From assembly GCF_037026715.1 (NCBI RefSeq), contig NZ_JBANCG010000014.1:1-64000 (forward strand): a stretch of DNA of 64,000 nt. Direction: 5' to 3'. The stretch is from Breoghania sp037026715. GTDB lineage: Bacteria; Pseudomonadota; Alphaproteobacteria; Rhizobiales; Stappiaceae. Under the pieces are notes generated by a model. That model saw only the letters and a list, made by a program, of their open reading frames with translations, was not told where the DNA came from and made no database searches. Position 1 is the stretch's first letter; the number at the start of each line of letters is the position of its first letter. Of the stretch, positions 35,511-44,452 are shown one piece after another. Position numbers and translations under genes: made by a program.

Positions 35511-37247
35511 TCAATGGCGAGGACGGCCCGGCTTGCGCCCCTTGCGGTCCGCAGCCATCAATTCCATCAGAATACCCTCGCGCAGGCCACGATCGGCCAC
35601 GCGAAGTCTCTTGCACGGCCAGCGCCGCCTTATCGCCTCCAGAATCGCACAGCCCGCGAGCACGAGGTCGGCCCGGTCCGCGCCAATGCAAGGATTATCG
35701 ACACGTTCCTCATAGGGCATGGCGAGCAGGCGTTCGATCATCGCCGACACATCGGTATCGGCCAGCCACGTTCCATCGACACGCCGCCTGTCGTAGCGCT
35801 CAAGCCCCAGATGTACGCCCGCAAGCGTGGTCACCGTGCCGGATGTCCCCAGCATATGCACATCGCCGGAGCTGATTGCATCGCTCAGCATCGCCCCCAT
35901 GGCGAAGGAGGTCAGATGTTCCGACACATCCTCCACCATCGCCTCGAAGCTCTCCGGCCCGACCTTCGTTCCGCCATGGCGCTCCGCCAGCGTCACGACG
36001 CCGAGCGGCAGCGACGTCCAATGGCGGATGAAACGGGTGAGCGCAAGCCCCCGCGCCCCGCAGCGGTTCCTGAGATCAAGCCAGACAAGCTCCGACGACC
36101 CGCCTCCGATATCGAACAACACGACGCCATCCGCATCCGGCGCGACCAGAGACGTGCAGCCGGCCACCGCGAGCCGCGCCTCCGTTTCCCGTGTCACGAT
36201 TTCAAGCGCCAACCCAGTCTCCGCCCGGACCCGCTCGATGAAGAGCGGTCCGTTCTCCGCCGCCCGGCAGGCTTCCGTCGCGATCAGCCGCATTCGTACG
36301 GGACTGCCGCAAAGGGCCAGCTTGTCGCGGCAGACAGACAGCGCCTCGATTGCCCGCACCATGGCGGCATCCGAAAGTCGGTGCGAATAGCCGATGCCTT
36401 CACCAAGCCGCACGATGCGCGAATAGGCATCGACCACCCGGAAGGAGCGGCCTTCCGGCTTTGCGACCAGCAGGCGACAATTGTTGGTTCCAAGATCGAG
36501 CGCGGCGTAAAGCGTACCGCGATAGTCGCCCGCCCTCGGATCGCGTTCCGCACGGGCCCCGCGGGCTTCGCCGGGAAGTGCAGCCACGGCCCCGCTCGCC
36601 CGCCCCGGCACGGAGTGCCGGTCCGACGGCGGCGGCGCCCGACGTGGATGTTCCTCGCGACGAGGACCGACATGCACGCCTTTCCCAGACGCGGACCGAC
36701 TTTCTGCGGGGGCGGATCGGCGCTCCGCCCCCGGACCGGCCGAGCGGATTGCAGCTTTGGCGACGTTGGCCGACCGGCTACCGCGCCGCACCGTATACGC
36801 CGCGCGCCCTGTCGTCTCGCCGCCCCCCTCATCAGAACCGGCTTGCCGAGCACGTTCGACCACGCACTCATTGCCGTCGTCCGCACGCGGACTTTGCTCG
36901 CGCCCCGCTGGTACGGCGCGTTTGCCGTTTGCCGGCGTTGCGTCTTTGCCCGCGTGAGACGGTCGGGCAGCGCCATGCGCACCCTCCCCGTCGCGGCACC
37001 GCTTGCGCCGACGTCGCTTCTTCTGTCTGCGCTCTCCACCCGGCGAACACGTGTCGGCCACGGTTGGCGTCTGCACGGTCGAAGCGCCATGCACCGCCGC
37101 TTGCGACGCGGATACACCGCTTTCAACCTGCTTGCCCGACTTCCGGGCCCGGGCACGCTTGCGGCGCTTGGCTCGCTTCTGCGCGCTTCTCGTGTTCGCT
37201 TTGGCGGAAGGCTGGCGGATGGATCCACCGTCTTCCGAATCGCTCAA
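35511..37247 (-). CDS. Ppx/GppA family phosphatase with long basic N-terminal extension
   Basis: Exopolyphosphatase/guanosine pentaphosphate phosphatase family, 578 residues. The catalytic ASKHA domain begins near residue 245 (YAALDLGTNNCRLLVA) and includes RLIATEACRAAEN, VLFDIGGGSSELV and HMLGTSGTVTTLA. These enzymes hydrolyse polyphosphate or pppGpp. The first 240 residues are Arg/Ala/Gly-rich, low-complexity and probably disordered. Such extensions occur in rhizobial relatives, but the exact start is uncertain. It is transcribed toward rlmE. Confidence 0.87.
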   Translation of the reverse strand: MSDSEDGGSIRQPSAKANTRSAQKRAKRRKRARARKSGKQVESGVSASQAAVHGASTVQTPTVADTCSPGGERRQKKRRRRKRCRDGEGAHGAARPSHAGKDATPANGKRAVPAGREQSPRADDGNECVVERARQAGSDEGGGETTGRAAYTVRRGSRSANVAKAAIRSAGPGAERRSAPAESRSASGKGVHVGPRREEHPRRAPPPSDRHSVPGRASGAVAALPGEARGARAERDPRAGDYRGTLYAALDLGTNNCRLLVAKPEGRSFRVVDAYSRIVRLGEGIGYSHRLSDAAMVRAIEALSVCRDKLALCGSPVRMRLIATEACRAAENGPLFIERVRAETGLALEIVTRETEARLAVAGCTSLVAPDADGVVLFDIGGGSSELVWLDLRNRCGARGLALTRFIRHWTSLPLGVVTLAERHGGTKVGPESFEAMVEDVSEHLTSFAMGAMLSDAISSGDVHMLGTSGTVTTLAGVHLGLERYDRRRVDGTWLADTDVSAMIERLLAMPYEERVDNPCIGADRADLVLAGCAILEAIRRRWPCKRLRVADRGLREGILMELMAADRKGRKPGRPRH

Positions 37248-37725
37248 GGTCTCGAACCTCTTGATCGCACAGCGCTTCCTGGAACGGCGCGGCTGCGGCG
37301 ACCGTTAGTTGCCTAGTTGTGCACAAGTCTATCACCTCCCGGCGTCCCCGCAACCGGCAACAGTTCCTGGCGACGGCATATGACGGTGAACGAACTTCCA
37401 TCTCCTCCGTGCGAAAAAACTGCCTGCAAAGCCGCGATAGTCCGCCCTTTTCCAAAAGATCCGAAAATACCACGGGTTGAAAATATCCGCCGAATTCCCA
37501 TAATCATTGAATTGGAAGCGCTTTTTCCCGATTTCGGCCGGCTTCAACAGCCTGTCGAAAACTTCAAAGGGGGTGGTTGATTGTCTCTCGACCCCACGCT
37601 ATAAGGCGCTCCGTTCACTGATCACAGAGGCGGTGAACAGCGGACCGGGCGACACGCTCTGTATCCGCTCAAATGTTGAAAGCCAAGCAAGTGGAATGGC
37701 TTGCGCAGGTTATTTCAACAGGCAC
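37248..37725. other. Intergenic region between ppx/gppA and tRNA-Gln
   Basis: About 480 bases. It holds the tRNA promoter near its right side. The rest shows no gene. Confidence 0.6.
37577..37605 (+). promoter_or_regulatory. Sigma-70-type promoter of tRNA-Gln
   Basis: TTGATT and TATAAG separated by 17 bases, with GGCG following the -10 box, match the usual alphaproteobacterial tRNA promoter pattern. It lies about 120 bases upstream of the tRNA. Confidence 0.6.
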
Positions 37726-37799
37726 TGGGGAATAGGTTAACGGTAGACCCGCGGACTCTGACTCCGTTAGTCCTGGTTCGAATCCAGGTTCCCCAGCCA
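37726..37799 (+). tRNA. tRNA-Gln (anticodon CTG)
   Basis: A 74-base tRNA with encoded CCA. The acceptor stem pairs TGGGGAA with TTCCCCA. The anticodon stem GCGGA/TCCGT encloses CTCTGAC, giving anticodon CTG for codon CAG. The T-arm contains GGTTCGAATCC. It borders a decayed integrase gene on its 3' side. Confidence 0.96.
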
Positions 37800-37869
37800 A
37801 CTCTTTCCAGTGCATTGATATCATTGAGTAATTCGGAAAAGAATTCCGGATTGACTGCTCAATCGACCG

Positions 37870-38011
37870 ACTGATGCCCAGGACTGGTCCCCATCGGGTT
37901 CCGTCCGAGCTTTCGGAAACATTGGGCAATGGCTCGATATCACGCAGTCCCGAACCTCCAGCGCCGCGGTAACATCTGGTATTGGCGCCCTCGCGTGCCT
38001 CGGCATATTTC
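37870..38011 (+). repeat. Left copy of a diverged direct repeat (integrase 5' end)
   Basis: These 142 bases align without gaps to 43226-43367 at roughly three-quarters identity, judged by eye. The repeat spans about 60 bases upstream of an integrase start codon and its first 27 codons. The two copies bracket the PqqD-HprK-glycosyltransferase genes. Confidence 0.75.
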
Positions 38012-38321
38012 GCAAGCCGACCTTAACCAGAAGCTGTCATTCAGTCTGAGGCAGTCCGACCATGACCGCGCGCGCTACATGGCGCTGCGGCTCAACACGC
38101 TGCTCGCCGAACTGAAATTCCGACGGCCGTGGGCATCGATGACCAAAGACAAGCCAATCACAAAGAATCTACGATCGCGCGGGCGAACTTTTGGTAGGGA
38201 CTTTCATAAAGCCCCCGCTCCCCATGTGGTAGAAATCCTCGGACTTGCCGGGCTCGATTTCGTCGTCATCGATCAGGAACTCGCGCCGATCGAGCTCTCC
38301 CAGGAGGAACGCCATCTATAA
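37929..38321 (+). pseudogene. Remnant of a phage-type tyrosine integrase (DUF6538-like N-terminus)
   Basis: The N-terminus MARYHAVPNLQRRGNIWYWR then PRVPRHISQADLNQKLSFSL is typical of integrases with a DUF6538 arm domain. The rest (about 70 residues) does not continue as an integrase and there is no catalytic domain. It stands 130 bases from tRNA-Gln, a likely former integration site. The remnant is a scar of an excised or decayed element. Confidence 0.7.
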
Positions 38322-38802
38322 GGACAAGGATCCTCGCGCGGATCTGTTTGCCGCAGCAGCCAAGCCGCAGTCGACCGGCCTGATCGCCGAGGAACAGGTC
38401 GCACTCTTCTATAGCCGGATCCCCAGGAGAGCGCAGCGGATGCGAAGACCTGCTACGTCCGGGGCTGCAACGTCGTGATCGCCTATTCGGAAGTCACGGC
38501 CGGTGCCGTGCTGAACTACCGGACAACAGACCGGCGCTGAGGGACGGGCCAAGGAAATCTGCGATACTCACGTTCGCGGAATCTGACCCGGACCGGATCC
38601 GGAGGGGACTGTCGGCGGGTGCCAATGCTGCTGCGCGGGGAAATCTGGGGCGTGAAAATCAAGAAGACCGCAGGATTTACAATTTGCCAAAAGATGAGTG
38701 CGACTGCTAGACACGACCGATCACAAGCGAACTGCCCACTTCCCCCCAGCCATTTCGAAACATTCCGTTTTCGATATCTGCATGTCCCTACAGGTAAGAG
38801 AG
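38322..38802. other. Intergenic region upstream of the PqqD-like gene
   Basis: About 480 bases with only short frames. One reads ADLFAAAAKPQSTGLIAEEQ (near 38340-38410) and may be another integrase-associated scrap. A GTG frame at 38653 could encode a small peptide, but nothing marks it as a RiPP precursor. Confidence 0.45.
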
Positions 38803-39216
38803 ATGAAAACCGGCAGGCTCAAGCTCGCTAATCCTGACCTGGTGTGCGAAGAGTTCGATGGTGAACTCGTGGTTCTCGATCTGGAAACCGGAAAATATTT
38901 CGGGTTCGATCACGGCGCGAGCGCCATCTGGAACTTGCTGCAATCGGGCATCGCTCCCTCGGCCATAGAAGACGCTCTGGGCAGATCGCTAGACCCCCTG
39001 ATCACGAAACTCGTCGACCTCAAGCTTGTGACGATCACGTCGGAAGAGGGCGATACCGCGCTCGATCCGCAAACCCGCACGTCACTGGCCTGCTTCGATA
39101 CGGAGCCGACAGTCGAGGTGTTCGACGATCTCGCCGATCTGATCCGCGCCGACCCAGTGCATGATGTCGATCAGGAAGCCGGTTGGCCTCACCAGCAGAA
39201 GGCGTCCGCGTGCTGA
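38803..39216 (+). CDS. PqqD-like peptide-binding protein
   Basis: A 137-residue protein whose first 95 residues form a PqqD/RRE-like fold (LANPDLVCEEFDGELVVLDLETGKYFGFDHGASAIWNLLQ). PqqD-type domains bind leader peptides of RiPP precursors and present them to modifying enzymes. The start at 38803 has AGGTAAGAGAG upstream. The next gene begins inside its end (GTGCTGA). Its HprK-like, glycosyltransferase and nucleotidyltransferase neighbours match clusters thought to modify small peptides, although no precursor peptide is evident. Confidence 0.8.
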   Translation: MKTGRLKLANPDLVCEEFDGELVVLDLETGKYFGFDHGASAIWNLLQSGIAPSAIEDALGRSLDPLITKLVDLKLVTITSEEGDTALDPQTRTSLACFDTEPTVEVFDDLADLIRADPVHDVDQEAGWPHQQKASAC

Positions 39217-40274
39217 CGAACATCCGCAAAGTGGACCGGGCGGACCTCGGCCGATTTGCACGGGATGCTCTGGCCTTCGCGAAGACATGTGATGATGGCC
39301 GGCTGACGCATCGCCGCTTGCGCCTGCATGGACTGGACTTTGAAGCCGCCTTTGCCGATCCCGCCTACGCGGATGCCTTGACGCGCGTCTACGCGGTCGA
39401 TGACATGGCCAGTACGCCGCAACGCGGTCTGCGGGTGACCGTGCTGGACGCCACGCTTGTCCCGGACATGCCGCGTTGCGTGTGGTCCGACAGCGTGGTC
39501 GGTGGCGGGCCGGTGCGCGATGCCCTTCAGGTGGACGGTCTGATGGGCGTCCACGATCCCGATCGCGATGTCTGGCTGTTCTACGATCCCGAGACTGGCG
39601 AGGGCGTTCAGCTCATGCCGACCCCGCAGACGCCCCCTCCCTGGGAGGCGTCGATGCCGCTGCGTCTGTTCGTCCATTGGGCGATGCACGGCATTTCCCG
39701 CCCGCTTATACACGCCGGAACGCTCGGGCTCGGCGGCGACTGCGTGCTTCTTGCCGGGCCCGGCGGAGCGGGCAAGTCGGGCACCACACTTGGCGGGATC
39801 CTGCACGGACATGCAAGCGTTGGCGACGACTACGTGCTTGCCGAGCTGGCCGACGGTGAGGCCATTACCCGGCCGATCCTGAAAATCATGAAGCAGGATG
39901 CAACGGGCCTGCGCCGGCTGGGCCTAGCCCCGGAAGCACCGATATTTCAGGGCCCAAACTGGCAAGGCAAGCTCGAATTCGAATTCGCCCGTCTTTGTCC
40001 CTCGGCCACGGTTCCCGCGATGCGGGCAAAGGCGATCCTGTTGCCGCATGTCAGCGGCGAGACGCGGACGAAGGCGGGGCCGGCCTCTTCAAAGGAGGCG
40101 GTTCTGGCGCTTGCTGCCAGCAGCTTCGCCCAGCTCTTTGGCACCTGGCGGGCCGATCTGGTGTTTCTCGCAAATCTCTGCCGGCAACTGCCGGCCTGGC
40201 GGGTTGATCTCGGCACCGACCCGGCCGAAGTCTCCGGTTTTATCGGCGGCGTCATCGCGAAAGGGCACCCGTGA
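39210..40274 (+). CDS. HprK-related serine kinase-like protein
   Basis: A 354-residue protein related to HPr kinase. The P-loop GPGGAGKSGTT is at about 183-193, followed by the family-typical HASVGDDYVLAEL strand. HPr kinase homologues in lasso-peptide and related clusters phosphorylate a peptide or substrate serine; that function is inferred. The GTG at 39210 overlaps the PqqD stop; a TTG at 39183 is possible. The N-terminal 170 residues are not recognised. The stop overlaps the next start as GTGA. Confidence 0.78.
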   Translation: MLTNIRKVDRADLGRFARDALAFAKTCDDGRLTHRRLRLHGLDFEAAFADPAYADALTRVYAVDDMASTPQRGLRVTVLDATLVPDMPRCVWSDSVVGGGPVRDALQVDGLMGVHDPDRDVWLFYDPETGEGVQLMPTPQTPPPWEASMPLRLFVHWAMHGISRPLIHAGTLGLGGDCVLLAGPGGAGKSGTTLGGILHGHASVGDDYVLAELADGEAITRPILKIMKQDATGLRRLGLAPEAPIFQGPNWQGKLEFEFARLCPSATVPAMRAKAILLPHVSGETRTKAGPASSKEAVLALAASSFAQLFGTWRADLVFLANLCRQLPAWRVDLGTDPAEVSGFIGGVIAKGHP

Positions 40275-41059
40275 AGCTGTCGATCCTCATGCCCGCCTAC
40301 AACGCCGAACGCACCATCGCCTCGGCCCTGAAGTCGCTCCTGCGACAGCGCGATGCGGCGACGCTGGAAATCGTCGTGGTGGACGACGGCTCGACAGACG
40401 CGACAGTAACCGTGGTGAAGAGCCTGGCGGCCTCCGCGCCCGAGATCCGTCTGCTGGAGCGCCCCCATTGCGGGATCTCGGCAACGCGCAATGCCTGTCT
40501 TGCCGCCATGTCGGCGGAAGCGGATTTCGTTTCCTTCCTCGACGCCGACGACCTCTCCCCCTCGGACAGGTTCCGGCGCGACCTTGCCAAGTTCGCAGCC
40601 CGGCCTGAGCTTCAGATGATCTACGGCGCCGCCCGCTTCTTCGAAGAGGAGGACAGCGAACTTCTGGCGCCGGCCCCCTCCAGCCGCACGCTCGACGGGC
40701 GGATCATTCAGCTCGGCGCCGGTCTCTATCGCGCCGGCTTCGTGCGTGGGCTCGGGCCTTTCGATGAAAGGCTGGCGCAGGCGGAAGACACGGAATTCAT
40801 CCTTCGGATGTTCGAACGCCCCGTCGCCCACCTGATCGACAGCGAGGTGGGCGTCTACTATCGGCGCAACCACGGCAGCGTCACGGACGACGTGGAACAG
40901 GCACACCGGGAAACCGTGCGGGCATTCCTGCGCGCCGCCAACCGCCGCCGCAAGCTCGGCGCGCCGCCGCTGCCGAAGGGCTTCCTCACCGACACGCATA
41001 TCGCTGAACTGGCACGATGGAACGATGAACGCCTACACCGCTCTCATACCGGCGTATAA
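40271..41059 (+). CDS. Family 2 glycosyltransferase (first)
   Basis: A 262-residue GT-A-fold glycosyltransferase. The opening LSILMPAYNAERTIASALKSL, the VVDDGSTDAT motif and FLDADDLSP (DxD) are clear. It probably transfers a sugar from a nucleotide-sugar donor to a lipid, peptide or polysaccharide acceptor. The acceptor is unknown. It starts at GTG overlapping the kinase stop and overlaps the next glycosyltransferase by 35 bases. Confidence 0.88.
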   Translation: MKLSILMPAYNAERTIASALKSLLRQRDAATLEIVVVDDGSTDATVTVVKSLAASAPEIRLLERPHCGISATRNACLAAMSAEADFVSFLDADDLSPSDRFRRDLAKFAARPELQMIYGAARFFEEEDSELLAPAPSSRTLDGRIIQLGAGLYRAGFVRGLGPFDERLAQAEDTEFILRMFERPVAHLIDSEVGVYYRRNHGSVTDDVEQAHRETVRAFLRAANRRRKLGAPPLPKGFLTDTHIAELARWNDERLHRSHTGV

Positions 41060-41690
41060 CGCGGCCGACTTCATTGGCGAAGCCATCGCGTCGATCCGGG
41101 CGCAGAGTGTGCCGCCGACGCAGATCATCGTCGTCGACGACGGTTCAAACGACGGAACTGGCGACGTGGTCAGGTCCAACGGCGATGACATCATCGTCAT
41201 CCATCAGGAAAACCGTGGCGTCGGCTCGGCGACCACGGCAGGCTTTGCCGCGGCAACGGCCCCGCTCGTGGCCACTCTCGACGCCGACGACATCTGGCTG
41301 CCGCACAAGATGGAGACGCAGCTTGCCCGGCTCGCAGGCGAGCCCGCGCTTGCCGGCGTGTTCGGCAACATCCTTGCCTTTCATCGTACAAGACAACAGC
41401 CAACCGGATCCCACGTAGAGGGCTGGCTGCGTTCGACGATGGCGATCCGACGCGCGGTATTTGAACAGGCCGGCCCGATCATCGATCCCCCAGGGGGATG
41501 CGGAGACATGGTGGATTGGCTGGCACGCGTGCGCGAGGGCGGGCACCGGCTCGCCATGCTCGACGAGACACTTGCCCTGCGCCGTATCCGGCCCGGAAGC
41601 CTCAGCAACAGCGGCGCGGCAAAGCGCGATGGCGGCTATCTGTTTGCCGCACGGCAGGCGATCCTCCGCCGCAGGGCACGAGAGGACTGA
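41025..41690 (+). CDS. Family 2 glycosyltransferase (second)
   Basis: A 221-residue family 2 glycosyltransferase, shorter than its neighbour. It shows YTALIPAYNAADFIGEAIAS, VVDDGSNDGTGDVV and ATLDADDIWLPHK with the DxD motif. It starts inside the previous gene, so the two were probably translated together. The substrate is unknown. The stop lies one base before the likely start region of the next gene. Confidence 0.87.
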   Translation: MNAYTALIPAYNAADFIGEAIASIRAQSVPPTQIIVVDDGSNDGTGDVVRSNGDDIIVIHQENRGVGSATTAGFAAATAPLVATLDADDIWLPHKMETQLARLAGEPALAGVFGNILAFHRTRQQPTGSHVEGWLRSTMAIRRAVFEQAGPIIDPPGGCGDMVDWLARVREGGHRLAMLDETLALRRIRPGSLSNSGAAKRDGGYLFAARQAILRRRARED

Positions 41691-41692
41691 CC

Positions 41693-43180
41693 ATGGGCCC
41701 AGCACCGGACGCGGCCGGGTCTAACGGGTTGGCACCCCAGCCGAGGCGTCGGCCCTTTCCCTCCCCCGAATGGGCATGGCCACGCGGCCCGAGAGAGTTG
41801 CTGATCATTGCCGCGGCCTGTGCCAACGAGGCGCGCGCGGCCGCCACGCTCCGGCAGTGGCTGGCGACCACCGACTTCGATGCCGCGACCTTCGCCGATC
41901 AGCGGTTGCTGGTGCGTGCCGCGGACCGCTTTCCCGCCTCCCGCCTCGCCATTCACGAACGAGGCCGTATCGACGGCATCGTGCGCATGCTGTGGAGCAA
42001 ATCCCGCCTTGCCCTGAAAGGGGCCGAACCGGTGCTGCGGGCCCTGTCGGAGGCGGGCGTGCCGATGCTCGTCATCAAGGGCGCGGCCCAGTCCGCTCTC
42101 GACATGGCAAGTCTCAAGGGTCGCATCGCCCACGATATCGACATCGTCATCCATCCCGACGACTACCCGCGTGTGCTCGATGAACTCGAGACAGCCGGCT
42201 GGCGTCCCGACCACGGCGCCTCGTTTCTCTATCTGAAGGCGCTGGGCACCCGCTTCCACGGTATGAACTTCCTCAAGCCGCCCGCCGGCGACATCGACAT
42301 CCACAGTCGTATCTGCCGGACCGTCTCTCACACCAATCCAGCAGAGACCGGCATCTGGGAGCGGGCCCGCGCCGCATCCTTCATGGGCGCACGTGTCCTG
42401 GTGCCAGCCCCTACCGATCTCTTCACCATCGCAATCGCCCATGGCGCGGTTGACGCCCAACACCATTGCGACTGGATCGTGGATTGCACCCGGCTGATCG
42501 GTGAAGGGCGCATCGACTGGCCGTTGTTCTTGAAGACGATCCGCTCGCTCAACATGCTGCCGCATGCGGCAATCGCTCTCGGCTACATGGAAAAGGCGCT
42601 CGACGCTGCGATCCCGGCGGAGGTACTCGCGGAGGTGCGGCACGAGGCCAGGGCAAGTCGGCTCACCTATCTCGAAGCGCTCTTTCTTTTCCGGGCGCGT
42701 GATACGCATTCGATCATCAGCGGTCTCGCCCGGCGAGCCTTCAAGCAGCGCCATCTGGAGCGGATTCGGGCGGTAAATGTGGCCGAGACTGACGGGACTT
42801 CGAAACGAACCCGAAAGATGCGGCGAACTGGGGCGACAGGACTTGATTTTGGCGGTGCGGAACCCGTCCTGATCCGGCGTCTTCCCCTGGATGCCGGGCA
42901 ACTGCGGTTCGGGCTTGTCGTTGATTTCGGAAACGTGGGCGTGGCACGTCGACACATCCTGGAAGTCAACACCTCCGATCGCCACCTGTTCAGGCTCAAG
43001 TTCCGGGACATGACCGGACGCGGGAGAGCGGTCGCCACAGCTGCAATTGCTTTGCCCGATGACATAGACCCGGCGGATGTCTGGATAGAGTCGCGCCCGG
43101 CAGGCCCCCTCCCCCTGCGCCCTTCGCCGGAGGATCTGCGGAAATTCGGGGCCATGCCGTTTCGCATCGCCATTGCGTGA
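41693..43180 (+). CDS. Nucleotidyltransferase-family protein (NTP_transf_5 type)
   Basis: A 495-residue protein of the nucleotidyltransferase family found beside PqqD/HprK-type genes. The core is EAGVPMLVIKGAAQSALDMA then IAHDIDIVIHPDDY (G-D-x-D-like) and DIDIHSRI. ATG 41693 is chosen because the upstream extension lies inside the glycosyltransferase gene. The C-terminal 150 residues are not recognised. It is the last gene of the five-gene set. The enzymatic product is unknown. Confidence 0.8.
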   Translation: MGPAPDAAGSNGLAPQPRRRPFPSPEWAWPRGPRELLIIAAACANEARAAATLRQWLATTDFDAATFADQRLLVRAADRFPASRLAIHERGRIDGIVRMLWSKSRLALKGAEPVLRALSEAGVPMLVIKGAAQSALDMASLKGRIAHDIDIVIHPDDYPRVLDELETAGWRPDHGASFLYLKALGTRFHGMNFLKPPAGDIDIHSRICRTVSHTNPAETGIWERARAASFMGARVLVPAPTDLFTIAIAHGAVDAQHHCDWIVDCTRLIGEGRIDWPLFLKTIRSLNMLPHAAIALGYMEKALDAAIPAEVLAEVRHEARASRLTYLEALFLFRARDTHSIISGLARRAFKQRHLERIRAVNVAETDGTSKRTRKMRRTGATGLDFGGAEPVLIRRLPLDAGQLRFGLVVDFGNVGVARRHILEVNTSDRHLFRLKFRDMTGRGRAVATAAIALPDDIDPADVWIESRPAGPLPLRPSPEDLRKFGAMPFRIAIA

Positions 43181-43489
43181 CGAACACCAAAGACCGCGGG
43201 TGACAAGGCACGATCAACGCCAATAACTGATCCTCAGGACGGGCCTTAATCGGGCGCCGTCAGAGCTGGGGAACCATTGGCATTGTCTCGATATCACCCC
43301 GCCGCGAACCTCCAGTGCTGCGACAACATCTGGTACTGGCGCCCTCGCCTGTCTCGGCACGTCCGGATACCAGGTGTGGACGACGTCAGTCGTCGGAATT
43401 GAGAGCAATACGGCCAGATAGCCGTGGTCCGCTGTGCGCCTCCCAAGTCGGTCGCTCCATCGCAGAGGTGGGCTGCCTACACGCTGGAC
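43181..43489. other. Intergenic region after the nucleotidyltransferase gene
   Basis: About 310 bases, mostly the right copy of the integrase repeat and its decayed continuation. No other gene is seen. Confidence 0.6.
43226..43367 (+). repeat. Right copy of a diverged direct repeat (integrase 5' end remnant)
   Basis: It aligns without gaps to 37870-38011. The start codon is changed to TTG, and the frame still reads SRYHPAANLQCCDNIWYWRP before decaying. Same orientation as the left copy. Confidence 0.75.
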
Positions 43490-44161
43490 TCAATCATTTG
43501 AAGATTGCCTGCATCCCGTGAGCCAAACGTCGCCATGCCCTTCAGGAGCGCACGTTCCCTCCATCAGTCGTTCAATCCGACCAACGCGTTCGTTAAGCGC
43601 AGTATCATCCTCACGGAGATTATAGGATGCAGGCGCGATAAGAGCGGCTACCAGACGGGTGAATTCGCTCTTGTTCAACTCGGCTGGCATTCGTGAATAG
43701 ATCGCGGAACTTGCCCGATAAAAGCCCGTGATCCAGCCTTCTGGACCTTCCCCCATTTCCAGCGTATCGAGCCAAAGTGCAAGAATCTGCTCCTTGGAAA
43801 GCCGACTTTCCAAGCCGATTGCGTATCCGGTCTGCCTAATTTTCGCGATGCCCGGGCGAAAATTCTCAAAGGCGAGGCGCTTGGCAGCCGATTGCGTGAT
43901 CGTCGTGCTCCCCGCTCCAGGCGTGGAAAAATCCACTCCTGAGTGTTCGTTGAAATTCGGGTCTTCTACCGCCAGCAGTATCGCCAGATGTTCCTCGCCA
44001 AGCGATGCTCCATCACGTCCTTGGGCGATTAATTCATCTGCTCGCCTAGCGAGTTGCGGCGCATCGGAAAGAGCGTCCCAATATCCACTCCCGCCATACA
44101 GAGCAGCCGCAAAAACCGAGGCAAGAACGAAAATAAATACAGACCTAAACATCTTTCTCAT
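43490..44161 (-). CDS. Stand-alone GT51 peptidoglycan transglycosylase-like protein
   Basis: A 223-residue membrane-anchored protein with an N-terminal signal-anchor (residues 5-23, FRSVFIFVLASVFAAALYGG). It carries the family 51 transglycosylase motifs VEDPNFNEHSGVDF (catalytic Glu) and GSTTITQSAAKRL, then SRLSKEQILALWLDTLEMG. It lacks a transpeptidase domain and resembles monofunctional glycan polymerases that extend peptidoglycan strands. The domain is short compared with classical MtgA. It transcribes leftward and is not tightly linked to its neighbours. Confidence 0.75.
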   Translation of the reverse strand: MRKMFRSVFIFVLASVFAAALYGGSGYWDALSDAPQLARRADELIAQGRDGASLGEEHLAILLAVEDPNFNEHSGVDFSTPGAGSTTITQSAAKRLAFENFRPGIAKIRQTGYAIGLESRLSKEQILALWLDTLEMGEGPEGWITGFYRASSAIYSRMPAELNKSEFTRLVAALIAPASYNLREDDTALNERVGRIERLMEGTCAPEGHGDVWLTGCRQSSND

Positions 44162-44413
44162 TATACCACCCGAAATAGCTTAAGGAAAAAATAATACATT
44201 TCTAAAGTAAAGCCTTCGAAACGAACCCTTCGCTTCAAGATAAGGAGGGCAAACCCGGTCTACCTAGGGTGCGCTTGGAACTGCCCGAAATGGTCGGCAA
44301 ACAGGGAATCCACAGTCGCAACCTAGCGCCTCCATGCCGAAACGGGGGCTATCGACACACCGCGCCAGCCGGAAAAGCGACACACAACCAGCCACCCTCC
44401 TCACACCCTTCGC

Positions 44414-44445
44414 GATCAGGATCGGGCCCAAGCCGGATCCTGATC
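44414..44445 (-). terminator. Strong inverted repeat after the DEAD-box helicase gene
   Basis: GATCAGGATC and GATCCTGATC pair perfectly around a 12-base GC-rich loop, eight bases beyond the helicase stop codon. There is no T run, so intrinsic termination is uncertain. Confidence 0.45.
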
Positions 44446-44452
44446 ACTCCGT

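Noticed and set aside
35382..37316. A 644-codon plus-strand frame over ppx/gppA
   Set aside because: It is the antisense shadow of the phosphatase and its low-complexity N-terminus.
38653..38831. A small GTG frame as a RiPP precursor for the PqqD cluster
   Set aside because: It lacks a leader/core pattern, a conserved cleavage-site Thr or a Cys/Ser-rich core, and overlaps the pqqD start.
43268..43277. CTGGGGAACC as a displaced tRNA-Gln end (attachment copy)
   Set aside because: It matches the tRNA 3' end only in the inverted orientation and only over ten bases. The surrounding sequence aligns instead to the integrase leader repeat.
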